From contig NZ_CP012201.1 of assembly GCF_001191005.1 (NCBI RefSeq), forward strand, positions 5,642,001-5,706,000: a stretch of 64,000 nt of DNA, given 5' to 3'. The position numbers and the translations under genes were made by a program. Below are positions 53,607 through 63,014 of the stretch, one piece after another. The notes beneath the pieces were generated by a model. That model was not told the origin of the DNA. It worked only from the letters and a program-made list of their open reading frames with translations, and made no database searches. This DNA is from Massilia sp. NR 4-1 (GTDB lineage: Bacteria; Pseudomonadota; Gammaproteobacteria; Burkholderiales; Burkholderiaceae_D). Positions within the stretch are counted from its first letter, which is position 1, and every line of letters begins with the position of its first letter.

Positions 53607-53923
53607 CGTTTTGGCGTACCCGCGGCCGGCGCCGGCTGGGCCTTGCAACCTTTTTCGCCGTCCATGGTCGAACTATTCCACGCTCGCCATCGTCGCCACG
53701 ATATCCTCGGTGCCGACGGGAGCGGCGATAGCGGCGCTGCAATACCTGCGTTGACTCGGCCAGACAGCGACTTGCATGCGAGTGCTCCACGGCTGGCGCA
53801 GCCAGGGGCGAAGCTGGCCCGGCCTCGCCAGCTTCGCCGATGCGCTATCATGCGGCCCCGTGCGGTGCTCTCCCGGCCGCCGCAGGGATCTGCCAAATCA
53901 ACCAAGAATAAGACCGCTTGCGC
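53607..53923. other. Gap between tRNA-Thr and the helicase gene, with a perfect 12-bp inverted repeat
   Basis: About 320 bp with no supported gene. GGCGAAGCTGGC (53807-53818) and GCCAGCTTCGCC (53827-53838) form perfect arms around an 8-base spacer, about 90 bp before the helicase start. No T run follows, so it is more likely an operator or recombination remnant than a terminator. No direct repeat of the tRNA 3' end was seen that would indicate an integrated element. Confidence 0.6.
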
Positions 53924-56900
53924 ATGAACCGAGCCAGCACCATCGATCACATTCCCTTGCCGTATTGGCGCGCCGCGCTGGCGGAGGTCAGCCTGCTGCA
54001 TCCTGAAATCCCGGCGGCAAGCAAGCCGCTGGCGATCGGCTTTGAGGATGGGGAGTGGCGGGTGCTGCAGGCCGCGCCCAGCGTTGCCGCCTGGACCGCC
54101 GCCCAGTTCGCCGCCAGCAAGGCGCGCGCCGATGGCAAGGAAGCGCGGGCCATCCCCTTTCTGCTGATGCCGGCCCGGCTGTCCGAACAGGCGCGCCATG
54201 GCGTGAAATGGGGCGCGGGCGATCTCCATCTTGGCCGCACGCTGCTCTGCATTCCCTGTCTGCTGGAGCGTTCCGGCGTGCTGCGGCCCGATCCCGAACG
54301 CCAGCCCTGGATTCCGCGCGATCTGCTGGCGCCGACCATGAAGCCGGTCGTCATCGGCGAACTGGCCAGCCAGGACCAATTTATTGGCAGCTTGCCGCTC
54401 AAGGCGGCCTCGCTGGGCGATGCGCTGAAGCTTGCTTCGGAATTGTTTGCGCAGGTGACGGGCGCCGCCTTGCCGCTGCTGCCGGCGGCGGAAGATGGCG
54501 AATCGCTTCCGGAGTTTGCACTGGAAGGCCATGAGCTGGTTTCGGAGTGGCATGGCTTGCCGTACGAGCCGCCCGTCGTGGCGCGCCACCTGATCCGCCT
54601 GTATGACCAGATCATCGGCGACCAGCCGGCGCTGCCGCTGCTGGATTGCCTGCGTACCGTGGGTGAGCGGCCGGCAGCGCCGCCGCCCACCATCGCGCAG
54701 GCGGAAGCGTGGCATGCCAATACCGTCGGACATATCAACCATGAGCATCCGCTATCGCCGTCGCAGCGCGAAGCGATGGTGGAACTGGCGCGGCTGAAAG
54801 ATGGCGCCATCCTGGCCGTGAATGGCCCGCCCGGCACCGGCAAGACCACGCTGCTGCAAAGCGTGGTGGCCCAGCAGTGGGTGGATGCCGCCCTGAATGG
54901 CGCCGACTGTCCCTTGATCCTGGTGGCGTCCACCAACGTCAAGGCAGTGGAGAATGTGCTCGACAGCTTTGCCAAAATCTGCGCGGAGACGGGCCATGAG
55001 CGCTGGCTGCCGTATCAGGGCGGCTTTGGTCTCTTCCTCGCTTCCGAGTCGCGCGAAAGCCACCATCCGACCTGCACGGCATGGAACCATTCCTTCACCG
55101 ACCACGAGACGCAGGAAGCGGTTGCCCGCGCCGAGAAGTATTACCTGGCCAAGGCTGCGGCCCTGTTCCCGCAAGCCGATACGGTGGATGGCGTGAGCGC
55201 GGCGCTGCGCCAGACCTTGCAATACCTCCAGCGCAAAATGCAGGACATCGTAGCGGCGCGCTACGCCGTGTTCCGGGCGGCGGGCGAGGATGCCGGTGAA
55301 GGCGCGCAGGTCTCCTGCAGGCGCTTGCTGGCGGAACAGCAGGTGCTGATCGATGCGGCCCAGGCGGCCATTGAAGCGGCGCAGCGCGAACTGCATGCGC
55401 AGGAGCAGCAGGCGCGCGTGCTGGAGGGCGGCCATCAGCGCATGCGGGAGGAGATCGACCGCGCCGAGAAAGCCTGGCTGGCCTATCTGGAAGGCACGCC
55501 GTGGTGGATGGATCTACTGAGTTTTCTGCCGCCGGTGCTGCGCCGCCGCCAGGCGCGCGACCGCAGTTTCCTGCTGTCGAAGGCGTTGACGGCCGATCTG
55601 CGGCACCGCGACGACGGCCTGGAACAGCATTTCAAGGCGTTGCGCGAAAGGGCCGCGCGTCAGCGCTCCCAAGCCCTGCTTGTACTCAAGGAGCGCCGTG
55701 CGGAAGTGGAACGCGGCCTCGTCGCAGAAACGCAGCGGCGCGAAGTGGCGCATCTGGCGCGGACGAAAATCGACGGCATTTTCCGGCGCTGGCTGGAAGT
55801 GCTGGAGGATGGCTACGAGGCCATGCGCGATCTGGCGCTGAACGACTTGAACGACGCCATCGATATCATGATCCGCGCGGTGATGTTCGGACTGGCCGAC
55901 CGCTACTGGTCGGGCCAGTGGCTGCTGGAGATGCGCCAGCGCCTGATTGCCGGCGAAAGCGACTCCAAGGGCCGCGTCAGGCTGGAGGCCAAGTACCGCC
56001 GCTTTGCCAAGCTGGCGCCTTGCCTGGTGTCGAACTTCCACATGGCGCCGGCCTTCTTCACGGCCTGGCAAGGCCGCGATATGCCGTTCTGGAATACCAT
56101 TGATCTGCTGATCGTGGACGAGGCGGGCCAGGTTGCGCCGGACGTCGGCGCTTCCATGTTCGCGCTGGCGCGCAAGGCCATGGTGGTGGGCGATACCTAT
56201 CAGATCGAGCCGGTCTGGAACAATGGCGAGGGCTGCGACCGCGCCAACGCGGTGAAATTCGGCTTGCTGTCCGATGTGGCCGACGCGCGCTACGATGCGT
56301 TGGAGCAGGGCGGCTACACCCCTGCCAGCGGTAGCCTGATGCGCGTGGCGAACAAGGCTTGCCGCGTGCGGAAGTATCGCGATGTGCGTGGCCTGATGCT
56401 GGTCGAACACCGGCGCTGCGTGCCGGAGCTGATCGGCTATTGCAATGAGCTGATTTACGCGGGACGCCTGCAGGCACTGCGCCAGCGCATTCCGCAGGAG
56501 CAGCGCCTGCTGCCGCCGTTCGGCTGGCTGGACGTGGCAGGCCAGGACCGCAGGGCTGGCGCCAGCCGCCAGAATCCCGAGGAGGCGCAGGCGATTGTGG
56601 ACTGGATCAAGGCTAACCGGTCTGACATCGAAAAGCACTATGCCGACCAATCCGGCAAGCCCACGCCTTTGTGGAAGCTGCTGGGCATAGTGACACCCTT
56701 TGCCGCCCAGGCGGCAGCCATACAGCGCCTGCTGCGCAAGGAAATGCCCGATCTGCTGCACAAGTCCTCGCGCTTGACGGTGGGCACCGTACATGCGTTG
56801 CAGGGTGCGGAACGCAGCATCGTCATCTTCTCGCCCACGTATGGCCCATCCTTTACGGGCAGCGCCTTCTTCGACCAGAAACCGAATATGCTGAACGTGG

Positions 56901-57061
56901 CGGTGTCGCGCGCCAAGGACAGCTTCCTGGTGATCGGCAGTGCAGCCTTGTTTGACAAAACGAAAAGCAGCCGGCCGTCGGGACTGCTGGCAAGATATCT
57001 ATTCCATCCGCAATGGGGAGCGCAGCTGGCGGGCGCGCGAAAAGCAAGACTTGTAGTTTAA
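53924..57061 (+). CDS. Superfamily 1 (Upf1/Dna2-like) helicase with central coiled-coil insertion
   Basis: 1045 aa from ATG at 53924. Helicase motifs in order: Walker A GPPGTGKTTLLQ (about 302), Walker B LLIVDEAGQVAPD (about 730), VVGDTYQIEPVWN, LVEHRRC, VGTVHALQGAERSIVIFSP (about 952) and LNVAVSRAKDSFLVIG. Between motifs I and II, residues about 420-690 are a long, charged, Ala/Arg/Glu-rich coiled-coil insertion with a short hydrophobic stretch (WWMDLLSFLPPVL). Residues 1-260 match no family I recognise. Stand-alone proteins of this kind occur in accessory and defence contexts, but the role here is unknown. No nuclease motif is visible and no partner gene is adjacent. Confidence 0.82.
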   Translation: MNRASTIDHIPLPYWRAALAEVSLLHPEIPAASKPLAIGFEDGEWRVLQAAPSVAAWTAAQFAASKARADGKEARAIPFLLMPARLSEQARHGVKWGAGDLHLGRTLLCIPCLLERSGVLRPDPERQPWIPRDLLAPTMKPVVIGELASQDQFIGSLPLKAASLGDALKLASELFAQVTGAALPLLPAAEDGESLPEFALEGHELVSEWHGLPYEPPVVARHLIRLYDQIIGDQPALPLLDCLRTVGERPAAPPPTIAQAEAWHANTVGHINHEHPLSPSQREAMVELARLKDGAILAVNGPPGTGKTTLLQSVVAQQWVDAALNGADCPLILVASTNVKAVENVLDSFAKICAETGHERWLPYQGGFGLFLASESRESHHPTCTAWNHSFTDHETQEAVARAEKYYLAKAAALFPQADTVDGVSAALRQTLQYLQRKMQDIVAARYAVFRAAGEDAGEGAQVSCRRLLAEQQVLIDAAQAAIEAAQRELHAQEQQARVLEGGHQRMREEIDRAEKAWLAYLEGTPWWMDLLSFLPPVLRRRQARDRSFLLSKALTADLRHRDDGLEQHFKALRERAARQRSQALLVLKERRAEVERGLVAETQRREVAHLARTKIDGIFRRWLEVLEDGYEAMRDLALNDLNDAIDIMIRAVMFGLADRYWSGQWLLEMRQRLIAGESDSKGRVRLEAKYRRFAKLAPCLVSNFHMAPAFFTAWQGRDMPFWNTIDLLIVDEAGQVAPDVGASMFALARKAMVVGDTYQIEPVWNNGEGCDRANAVKFGLLSDVADARYDALEQGGYTPASGSLMRVANKACRVRKYRDVRGLMLVEHRRCVPELIGYCNELIYAGRLQALRQRIPQEQRLLPPFGWLDVAGQDRRAGASRQNPEEAQAIVDWIKANRSDIEKHYADQSGKPTPLWKLLGIVTPFAAQAAAIQRLLRKEMPDLLHKSSRLTVGTVHALQGAERSIVIFSPTYGPSFTGSAFFDQKPNMLNVAVSRAKDSFLVIGSAALFDKTKSSRPSGLLARYLFHPQWGAQLAGARKARLVV

Positions 57062-57115
57062 TACGAGGCAGGCCGTACTTAACGTGTCTTTTCCTGACCC
57101 CAGAGGAGATGCACC

Positions 57116-58843
57116 ATGTACCAGAACCTCTCCATCAAGCGCATCTTTATCGCGCTCTTCATTATCACCGTCGTGCTGGCGGCGCTGACCATGCTGTCCC
57201 TGCTGCGGGTCTCGGCCAAGCAGGCGGAAGCCCGGCAGGCGGCCGATGCGCGCTACCAGTCCTATCTGCTGGCCGATGAGTTAAGGCAGAGTTCCGACGA
57301 CCTGACCCGGCTGGCGCGTACCTATGTGGTGTCGGGCGAGGAGCGCTACGAGCGGCAATACCTGGACATTCTGGCCATCCGCAACGGCCAGAAGCCGCGC
57401 CCCGAGCATTACGAGCGCATTTACTGGGACTTTGCGGCCGCCAACGCGCCCTTGCCGCCGTCCTCCGGCCAGACCGTGTCGCTGCAGGAGCTGATGCAGC
57501 GCGCGGGTTTCAGCGACAAGGAGTTCGCCAAGCTGAAGGAAGCGGAAGCGAATTCCAATGAGCTGGTGCGCACCGAGGTGATCGCGATGAACGCGGTCAA
57601 GGGCCACTTCGACGATGGCAAGGGTGGTTTTACGCGTAGCGGCGACCCCGATCCGGAAATGGCGCGCCGCGTCATGCACGATCTGGCCTACCACCAGAAC
57701 AAGGCCAAGATCATGCGGCCGGTGAACGAATTTCTCTCCCTCCTGGATGAGCGCACCAGCGCCCAGGTGGCGACGGCCACGGCGGCCTTCGAGAGCGCGC
57801 AAGCGCTGGCGGAGTGGCTGCAAGGCTTGTCCGTGCTCGCGGCCGTGGCTTGCCTGCTGTTTGCCTACCGCTATATCCGCAGCGGCTTGCAGCAGGCGGT
57901 GGACACGGCCAAGTGCATCGCTGCCGGGGATTTAAGCCACGACATCGACACCAGCCGCAACGACGAAATCGGCCAGCTGCTGCAAGCCATGCAGCACATT
58001 AACCGCAGCCTGGCCGAGATGATCGGCAATATCCGCGGCAGCACCGACCAGATGACGGTGGCGACCAGCGAAATCGCCAGCGGCAACGCCGACCTGTCGG
58101 CGCGCACCGAAGCGCAGGCCAGCTCGCTGGAGCAGACCGCGAGCGCCATGGAAACCCTGACCGACACGGTGCAGCAGAACGCCAGCAACGCCCAGCAGGC
58201 CAACCGGCTGGCGGCCGACGCGGCCAGCATTGCCGAGCAAGGCGGCAGCGTGGTGTCGCAGGTGGTGTTGACCATGGGCGCGATCCGGGATTCTTCGGCG
58301 CGCATCAGCGACATCATCGGCGTCATCGACGGTATCGCGTTCCAGACCAATATCCTGGCGCTGAATGCGGCGGTGGAGGCGGCGCGCGCCGGGGAACAGG
58401 GGCGCGGCTTTGCCGTCGTCGCCTCGGAAGTGCGCAACCTGGCGCAGCGCAGCGCGGCGGCGGCCAGGGAAATCAAGGAACTGATCGGCGCTTCGGTGGC
58501 GCGGGTGGAGGAGGGCGGCCGGCTGGTCGATGCCGCCGGCGAGACGATGCAGCGCGTCGTGGCCTCGGTGCACAAGGTGGCGGGCATCATGGGCGACATT
58601 ACCAGCGCGAGCCAGGAACAGAGCAGCGGCATCGGCGAAGTCAATGTGGCGATCAGCCAGATGGATTCCATCACCCAGCAGAATGCGGCCCTGGTCGAAC
58701 AGGCCGCTGCCGCCGCCGAGAGCCTGCAGGAGCAGGCGCAAGCGCTGGGCAGGGCAGTCAGCATCTTCCGCCTGCAGGGCGGCGCAGTGCCGCGCAGTGC
58801 GGCGACGGCCCTGGTGCCGATCCGGGCGCCAGCCAGGGCCTGA
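57116..58843 (+). CDS. Methyl-accepting chemotaxis protein without CheR-docking tail
   Basis: 575 aa. A first membrane helix (IFIALFIITVVLAALTMLSLL), a periplasmic sensor of about 190 residues of unrecognised type (SDDLTRLARTYVVSGEERYE near its start), a second helix (LQGLSVLAAVACLLFAYRYI), HAMP and the signalling hairpin with IDGIAFQTNILALNAAVEAA. It ends in VPIRAPARA, lacking the xWxxF pentapeptide seen in the receptor at 27999. Adaptation would need help from other receptors in mixed arrays. The ligand is unknown. It starts 54 bp after the helicase. Confidence 0.92.
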   Translation: MYQNLSIKRIFIALFIITVVLAALTMLSLLRVSAKQAEARQAADARYQSYLLADELRQSSDDLTRLARTYVVSGEERYERQYLDILAIRNGQKPRPEHYERIYWDFAAANAPLPPSSGQTVSLQELMQRAGFSDKEFAKLKEAEANSNELVRTEVIAMNAVKGHFDDGKGGFTRSGDPDPEMARRVMHDLAYHQNKAKIMRPVNEFLSLLDERTSAQVATATAAFESAQALAEWLQGLSVLAAVACLLFAYRYIRSGLQQAVDTAKCIAAGDLSHDIDTSRNDEIGQLLQAMQHINRSLAEMIGNIRGSTDQMTVATSEIASGNADLSARTEAQASSLEQTASAMETLTDTVQQNASNAQQANRLAADAASIAEQGGSVVSQVVLTMGAIRDSSARISDIIGVIDGIAFQTNILALNAAVEAARAGEQGRGFAVVASEVRNLAQRSAAAAREIKELIGASVARVEEGGRLVDAAGETMQRVVASVHKVAGIMGDITSASQEQSSGIGEVNVAISQMDSITQQNAALVEQAAAAAESLQEQAQALGRAVSIFRLQGGAVPRSAATALVPIRAPARA

Positions 58844-58853
58844 TGCCTGTGGC

Positions 58854-59978
58854 TTAGAAGCTGGCGATCGGCGCCGGCTGGCCGTTCTTGAAGGTGTAGA
58901 TGGTGACGGGCGACTGCTTCATATCGCCCTTGCCGTCGAAGGCATAGGTCCCGGTCACGCCCTTGTAGCTGTTGGCCGAGATATCGGCGCCGACCTTGGC
59001 CGGATCGACTGAATTGGTTTTCTGCATCGAGGCGGCGTACATCTGCACCGCGTCATAGTAGGCGGCAGCGTAGACGTCGGGATCGGCGTTGAAGCGTTTC
59101 TTGAACTTGGCCTTGAAGGCGGGGCCGGCGGCGGCTTTTTCCAGCAGGGCGCCGCCCTGTACGCACAGCACATTGTCGCCGACGGCGGGGCCGCCCAGCT
59201 TGCCCATCTCCGGGGTGCAGATGGTGTCGCCGCCCAGCAGCTTGGCGTTGATGCCCAACTGCTTCATCTGGCGCGCCATCGGGGCGCCTTGCGGCGCGTA
59301 GCCGCCAAAGAAGATGGCGTCCACCTTCTTGGTTTTCAGCTTGGTCAGGATGGCGGTGAAGTCGAAGGATTTGTCGGTGGTGAATTCGTGGCCGGCCACC
59401 GCCAGGCCGGACTGGCGCGCCTGCTTCTTGAATTCCTCGGCCAGGCCTTGGCCGAAGGCGGTGCGGTCGTCGATCACGGCCACGGTTTTCAATTTCAGCT
59501 CATTGGCCGTGTACAGGGCCATCTTGGCGCCCAGCTGGGTGTCGCTGGCGTTCACGCGGAACAGGTTCTTGTAGCCCTGCTGGGTGATCTTGGGATTGGT
59601 GGCGACGGTGGAGACCACCATGCCGGCGTCGTTGTAGACGCGCGAAGCGGGCATGGCGACGCCCGAGTTATACGGGCCGACGACGAACTTGACGCCATTG
59701 TCGGCCAGTTTCTGGGCCACGGTGACGCCGGCTTTCGGGTCGCCCTGGTCGTCCTCGGAGAGCAGTTCGAACTTGAGCTTCTTGCCCGCCACCGTGATGG
59801 GCTTGGCATTCAATTCCTCGACCGCCAGGCGCGCGCCGTTTTCATTGTCCTTGCCGGAGAAGGCTTGTGGGCCGGACAGGGGACCGGTGTGGCCGATTTT
59901 GACCAGCATTTCCTGCGCGCCGGCGCCAGCGGCAAGGCCCAGCAGCGCGATCGCGCCCACGGTGTGCTTCAAGTTCAT
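58854..59978 (-). CDS. Branched-chain amino acid-type ABC transporter substrate-binding protein
   Basis: 374 aa from ATG at 59978, which has GGAG 6 bp upstream. A signal peptide (MNLKHTVGAIALLGLAAGAGAQ) precedes a type I periplasmic binding protein: KIGHTGPLSGPQAFSGKDNENGARLAV, ELLSEDDQGDPKAGVTVAQKL, VVGPYNSGVAMPASRVYNDAG and FFGGYAPQGAPMARQMKQLG, the LivK/LivJ pattern. No permease or ATPase genes are adjacent, so it works with a transporter elsewhere. The ligand may be Leu/Ile/Val or a related amino acid. It is convergent with the chemoreceptor, a possible sensing partner; that is inference. Confidence 0.9.
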   Translation of the reverse strand: MNLKHTVGAIALLGLAAGAGAQEMLVKIGHTGPLSGPQAFSGKDNENGARLAVEELNAKPITVAGKKLKFELLSEDDQGDPKAGVTVAQKLADNGVKFVVGPYNSGVAMPASRVYNDAGMVVSTVATNPKITQQGYKNLFRVNASDTQLGAKMALYTANELKLKTVAVIDDRTAFGQGLAEEFKKQARQSGLAVAGHEFTTDKSFDFTAILTKLKTKKVDAIFFGGYAPQGAPMARQMKQLGINAKLLGGDTICTPEMGKLGGPAVGDNVLCVQGGALLEKAAAGPAFKAKFKKRFNADPDVYAAAYYDAVQMYAASMQKTNSVDPAKVGADISANSYKGVTGTYAFDGKGDMKQSPVTIYTFKNGQPAPIASF

Positions 59979-60127
59979 TGGGTCTCCTTCTGATTGGTTT
60001 GCTTGCGCTGAATTATCCACGATCCGGGCGCAAGGGCAAGCAAAATGCAAGGAGCGTCGGGAGGGGCCGCTCCGGACTCGGCGCCGCCGAAATGCGCGAT
60101 GCCGCCCGGCGCTGAGCCTGGGGTGGT

Positions 60128-62332
60128 TTAGGTACCGGCTCCCGGCGTGTTGCCCGGACGTGTACCGGGCGCCTCGCCGCTTTCGATGGGGGTGACGGCT
60201 TTCACGCGCTTTACCGGCTGAACGGCCGGCACGGCGTCCGGCCTGGCCGCTGGCGCAATGCCTGAGCGGCCGGCCGCGGTGGCGCCAGGCGTGTCGTTCA
60301 AGCGGTAGGCTGCGACGGCGGCGGCCGTGGCCGGATCGCTGGCGATGTCGCGGGCGGAGCGTTGCGCGCCGGGGCCTGGTTGTACGTTTGCTGTTTCCGG
60401 TGCTGCTGCAGGCGGTTCGGTGGCGGGGGCGTTTACCGCCGGCGTAGCTGTTGCTGTTACGCCGGCCGGCGGCACGGCGGGCGCTTCGGTGGCAGCCGGT
60501 GCCGGCGCCGCCGCCAGCGAAGCCTGGGCGCGTGCCGCAGCCTCGACGGCGGCATCGGCGCTGGCCGCGTTGCGCGCGATAACCTGTGCATCGGCAGCGC
60601 CGGCCACCGCTGACTGGCGGTTCGGACTGGCGGCGAGCGCGCTCTGGCTGCGCGCAGCACTGGCTGTTGCCCGCTCCTGAATCTGGGCCTGGGTTTGGCG
60701 CGCCTGGCCGGTGCGGCGGATTGCCGCCTCGTCGTCGGTCTCGGACTGGGCGCGCAGGCGTTCGAGCGTGGCTTGGGTATCTTGCTGGCGCTGCAGAATG
60801 GTGCCGGCGTCGCGCCGGGATTGCTGTTGCTGGTCGCGTTGCAGGGTTTGACGGGCCTGGTCCTGCGTCTCGCGTAATTGCTGTTGCTGTTGCGCAGCCT
60901 GGCCAGCCGCCAGCCGCTGCGCGCGCTCCAGATTGAGCTGTTCTTCGATCGTGGCCTGAGCGGCGGCCCGGCGTTCCGCTGCGAGGCGATCCGCCAGCGC
61001 CGTGGCGGCCGCGTCTTCCTCGCGCGTGCTGGTGAGTTGGCGCACGGCGGTGGCCTGAGCCTCCGCTGCGCGCGTTTGCTGGGTTGCATCGAGCTGGCGG
61101 TTCTGCAGCTCGGTATTGGCGACTTCTCTGGCAAAGGCCAGACGGCTGGCCGCTTGCCGCGCTTCCTGCGTGAGGGCGGCGGGATTGGCGGCGTTCGCGG
61201 TAGCGCGCGCCGTCTCCAGCTGTTCGGCTGCAAACTGCGCGGCACGCAATTGCGCGCTGTTCAGCTGCGCTGCGTCACTCCGCATTACCTCCTGCCGGCC
61301 GGTTTCCAGACGTTGCGCCTGCTGTTGCGCGGCATTCAATTGCGCAGTAGTTGCACTGAGATTGAGGCGCGCAGCGTCCTGTCGTGCCGCATCCAGCCGC
61401 TGCGCTTCCTGCTGCGCATTGTTTGATTGCGCGGTATTGTTGTTCGCATTGGCTTGTGCCGCCGGCTCCTGGCGCCCGGCTTCCTGTTGAGCGGTGCCTG
61501 GCTGTACAGCGTCGAGGCGCGCCTGCAGGGCGCGCTGTTCGGCGCTGCGGCGGGCATCCTGCGCGCTTTGCGCCGCAGCGCTGCTTTGCGCTGCGGCCTG
61601 CGCCTCGGCCTGCAATGCGGCCTCCTGCTCCGCGCGGGCAGCCAGCAGCTGGGCGGCGCCGATCGGCTGATTGGCATCCTGGGGCTGAGGTGCACTTGCC
61701 TCGGCCTGCTGCGCAAAGGGCGGCGGGGCGGCGGCCTGGACTCCGGCGCTGGCGGCCGTGATGCCGGGTGTGGCGGCGGGTGTGCCGAAGGCGCCTGCGT
61801 TGCGGCTGGCGTCGAGCTGCGTGTTTTGCGCTACGGCGGCGGAATTGAGATTGGCCCCGATCCGGTCCAGCTGCTGCGCGGCGAACGCCAGTTGTTCCAG
61901 CGTGCCGGCGCGATCCGTCTCGAAGGCGGTGCGCAGGCGCGCACTATCGACGCCCAGTGTGTCCAGCTCTTCGTTCAGTTGCGAGGGCTGCATGGCGAAG
62001 CCCAGTTGCGCCAACTGGGGCGGCAGCGTAATCGGCGCGTTGCCTTGCGCCGCAGTCATCCCTTGCAGGCCTTCATACGCTTGTGCCAACGCCAAGGCGG
62101 TATCGTTCAGCGCACTTAGATCGAGGGTGCTGCTTGCGCCGGCACCCTGTTGCAGCTCGCTTAAACGCTTCTGCGACAGCGCCACCAGCGACAGGTAGTG
62201 CCCGAGCGGCGACAGCTCGGTACTGGCGGCGGCTGGCGTGGGGAGGGCGGCGGCATTGGCCGCCTGCACGGGGTTGATATCGGGGGCGCGGTACACGGCG
62301 CCTGGCTCGGCAACTGGGGGAACGGAAAGCAT
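60128..62332 (-). CDS. Large Gln/Ala-rich low-complexity protein
   Basis: 734 aa from ATG at 62332, preceded by an AGGT-type site; an ATG at 62365 is an alternative. An N-terminal region of about 200 residues (LSPLGHYLSLVALSQKRLSELQQ; AQLGFAMQPSQLNEELDTLGVDSA) is followed by about 400 residues rich in Gln, Ala, Arg and Asn with coiled-coil character (many A-A-Q and L-N-A-A-Q-Q units), then an Ala/Pro/Thr-rich tail. No signal peptide, membrane helix or known domain is visible. The frame is open over its whole length in a high-GC context with strong third-position G/C, which supports coding. It is divergent from the DUF883-like gene. Function unknown. Confidence 0.7.
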   Translation of the reverse strand: MLSVPPVAEPGAVYRAPDINPVQAANAAALPTPAAASTELSPLGHYLSLVALSQKRLSELQQGAGASSTLDLSALNDTALALAQAYEGLQGMTAAQGNAPITLPPQLAQLGFAMQPSQLNEELDTLGVDSARLRTAFETDRAGTLEQLAFAAQQLDRIGANLNSAAVAQNTQLDASRNAGAFGTPAATPGITAASAGVQAAAPPPFAQQAEASAPQPQDANQPIGAAQLLAARAEQEAALQAEAQAAAQSSAAAQSAQDARRSAEQRALQARLDAVQPGTAQQEAGRQEPAAQANANNNTAQSNNAQQEAQRLDAARQDAARLNLSATTAQLNAAQQQAQRLETGRQEVMRSDAAQLNSAQLRAAQFAAEQLETARATANAANPAALTQEARQAASRLAFAREVANTELQNRQLDATQQTRAAEAQATAVRQLTSTREEDAAATALADRLAAERRAAAQATIEEQLNLERAQRLAAGQAAQQQQQLRETQDQARQTLQRDQQQQSRRDAGTILQRQQDTQATLERLRAQSETDDEAAIRRTGQARQTQAQIQERATASAARSQSALAASPNRQSAVAGAADAQVIARNAASADAAVEAAARAQASLAAAPAPAATEAPAVPPAGVTATATPAVNAPATEPPAAAPETANVQPGPGAQRSARDIASDPATAAAVAAYRLNDTPGATAAGRSGIAPAARPDAVPAVQPVKRVKAVTPIESGEAPGTRPGNTPGAGT

Positions 62333-62510
62333 GGACGCACCTGCGTGGGCAAGAAAGACCAGCATGCCAGATTTGGCATCCGCCTTATGTGGGCTGCCTA
62401 ACAGATGGCGGCGATCCGCGTGTTTGGTTAGCTGCCGCACGGTAGGCGCGGCAGCACTGGCATATCGTTGATCCCGGCTATTCCAATGACCATCACGTGA
62501 GGACTCCACC

Positions 62511-62882
62511 ATGGACAACAATATCGAGAAGCAAATCGAGAAGCAGGCTGCCAATATCGCCAATGCGAGCAACAACACGCGCAATGAACTGCATAGCGTC
62601 ATCGACAAGGTCGCCGACAAGGTGCCGGCCGCCACCGACCGTCTCAGCACCGGCGCCCACAATAGCGTGGACAAGGTGGCCGACAAGGTGAACTCCCTGT
62701 CCGAAAGGCTGAGCAGCAAAGGCGAGCAGTTGAGCGCAAGCTATAAGCGCCTGGCCGATTCGAGCCACCGCATGGCCGAAACGGGCCGCGGCTATGTGCG
62801 CAAAAGCCCGGCCATATCGGTGCTGGTGGCCATGGCGGCCGGCTATGCCGTGTCGAAGCTGATCGGTTCGCGCAAGCATTGA
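62511..62882 (+). CDS. DUF883/YqjD-like membrane-anchored protein
   Basis: 123 aa. A long amphipathic helical region (about 1-95; repeated VDKVADKV and SERLSSKGEQLSASYKRL) precedes RGYVRKSPAISVLVAMAAGYAVSKLIGSRKH, the C-terminal membrane helix with basic end found in ElaB/YqjD/DUF883 proteins. In E. coli such proteins tether ribosomes or other partners to the inner membrane in stationary phase. A GAGG site lies 8-11 bp before the start codon. Confidence 0.8.
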   Translation: MDNNIEKQIEKQAANIANASNNTRNELHSVIDKVADKVPAATDRLSTGAHNSVDKVADKVNSLSERLSSKGEQLSASYKRLADSSHRMAETGRGYVRKSPAISVLVAMAAGYAVSKLIGSRKH

Positions 62883-63014
62883 AGACGGCCGCTGGCCGCG
62901 ATCATGTCGTTTTTCGGGACGGTTCGCCTCAGCGGGGCGGCTGTCCCTTCCCCCATGGCGGGCCGGGATGGTGCTATGCTCTGGACTGATGAGTCATAAG
63001 CCCAAAGCGCCTGC

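Noticed and set aside
53469..53927. 152-codon open frame starting upstream of tRNA-Thr and running through its terminator
   Set aside because: It crosses the tRNA and a strong terminator, has no similarity to any family, and its start has no ribosome binding site.
53493..57061. Possible integrated genomic island at the tRNA-Thr gene
   Set aside because: No integrase, no direct repeat of the tRNA 3' end and no base composition shift were seen; the helicase alone does not make an island.
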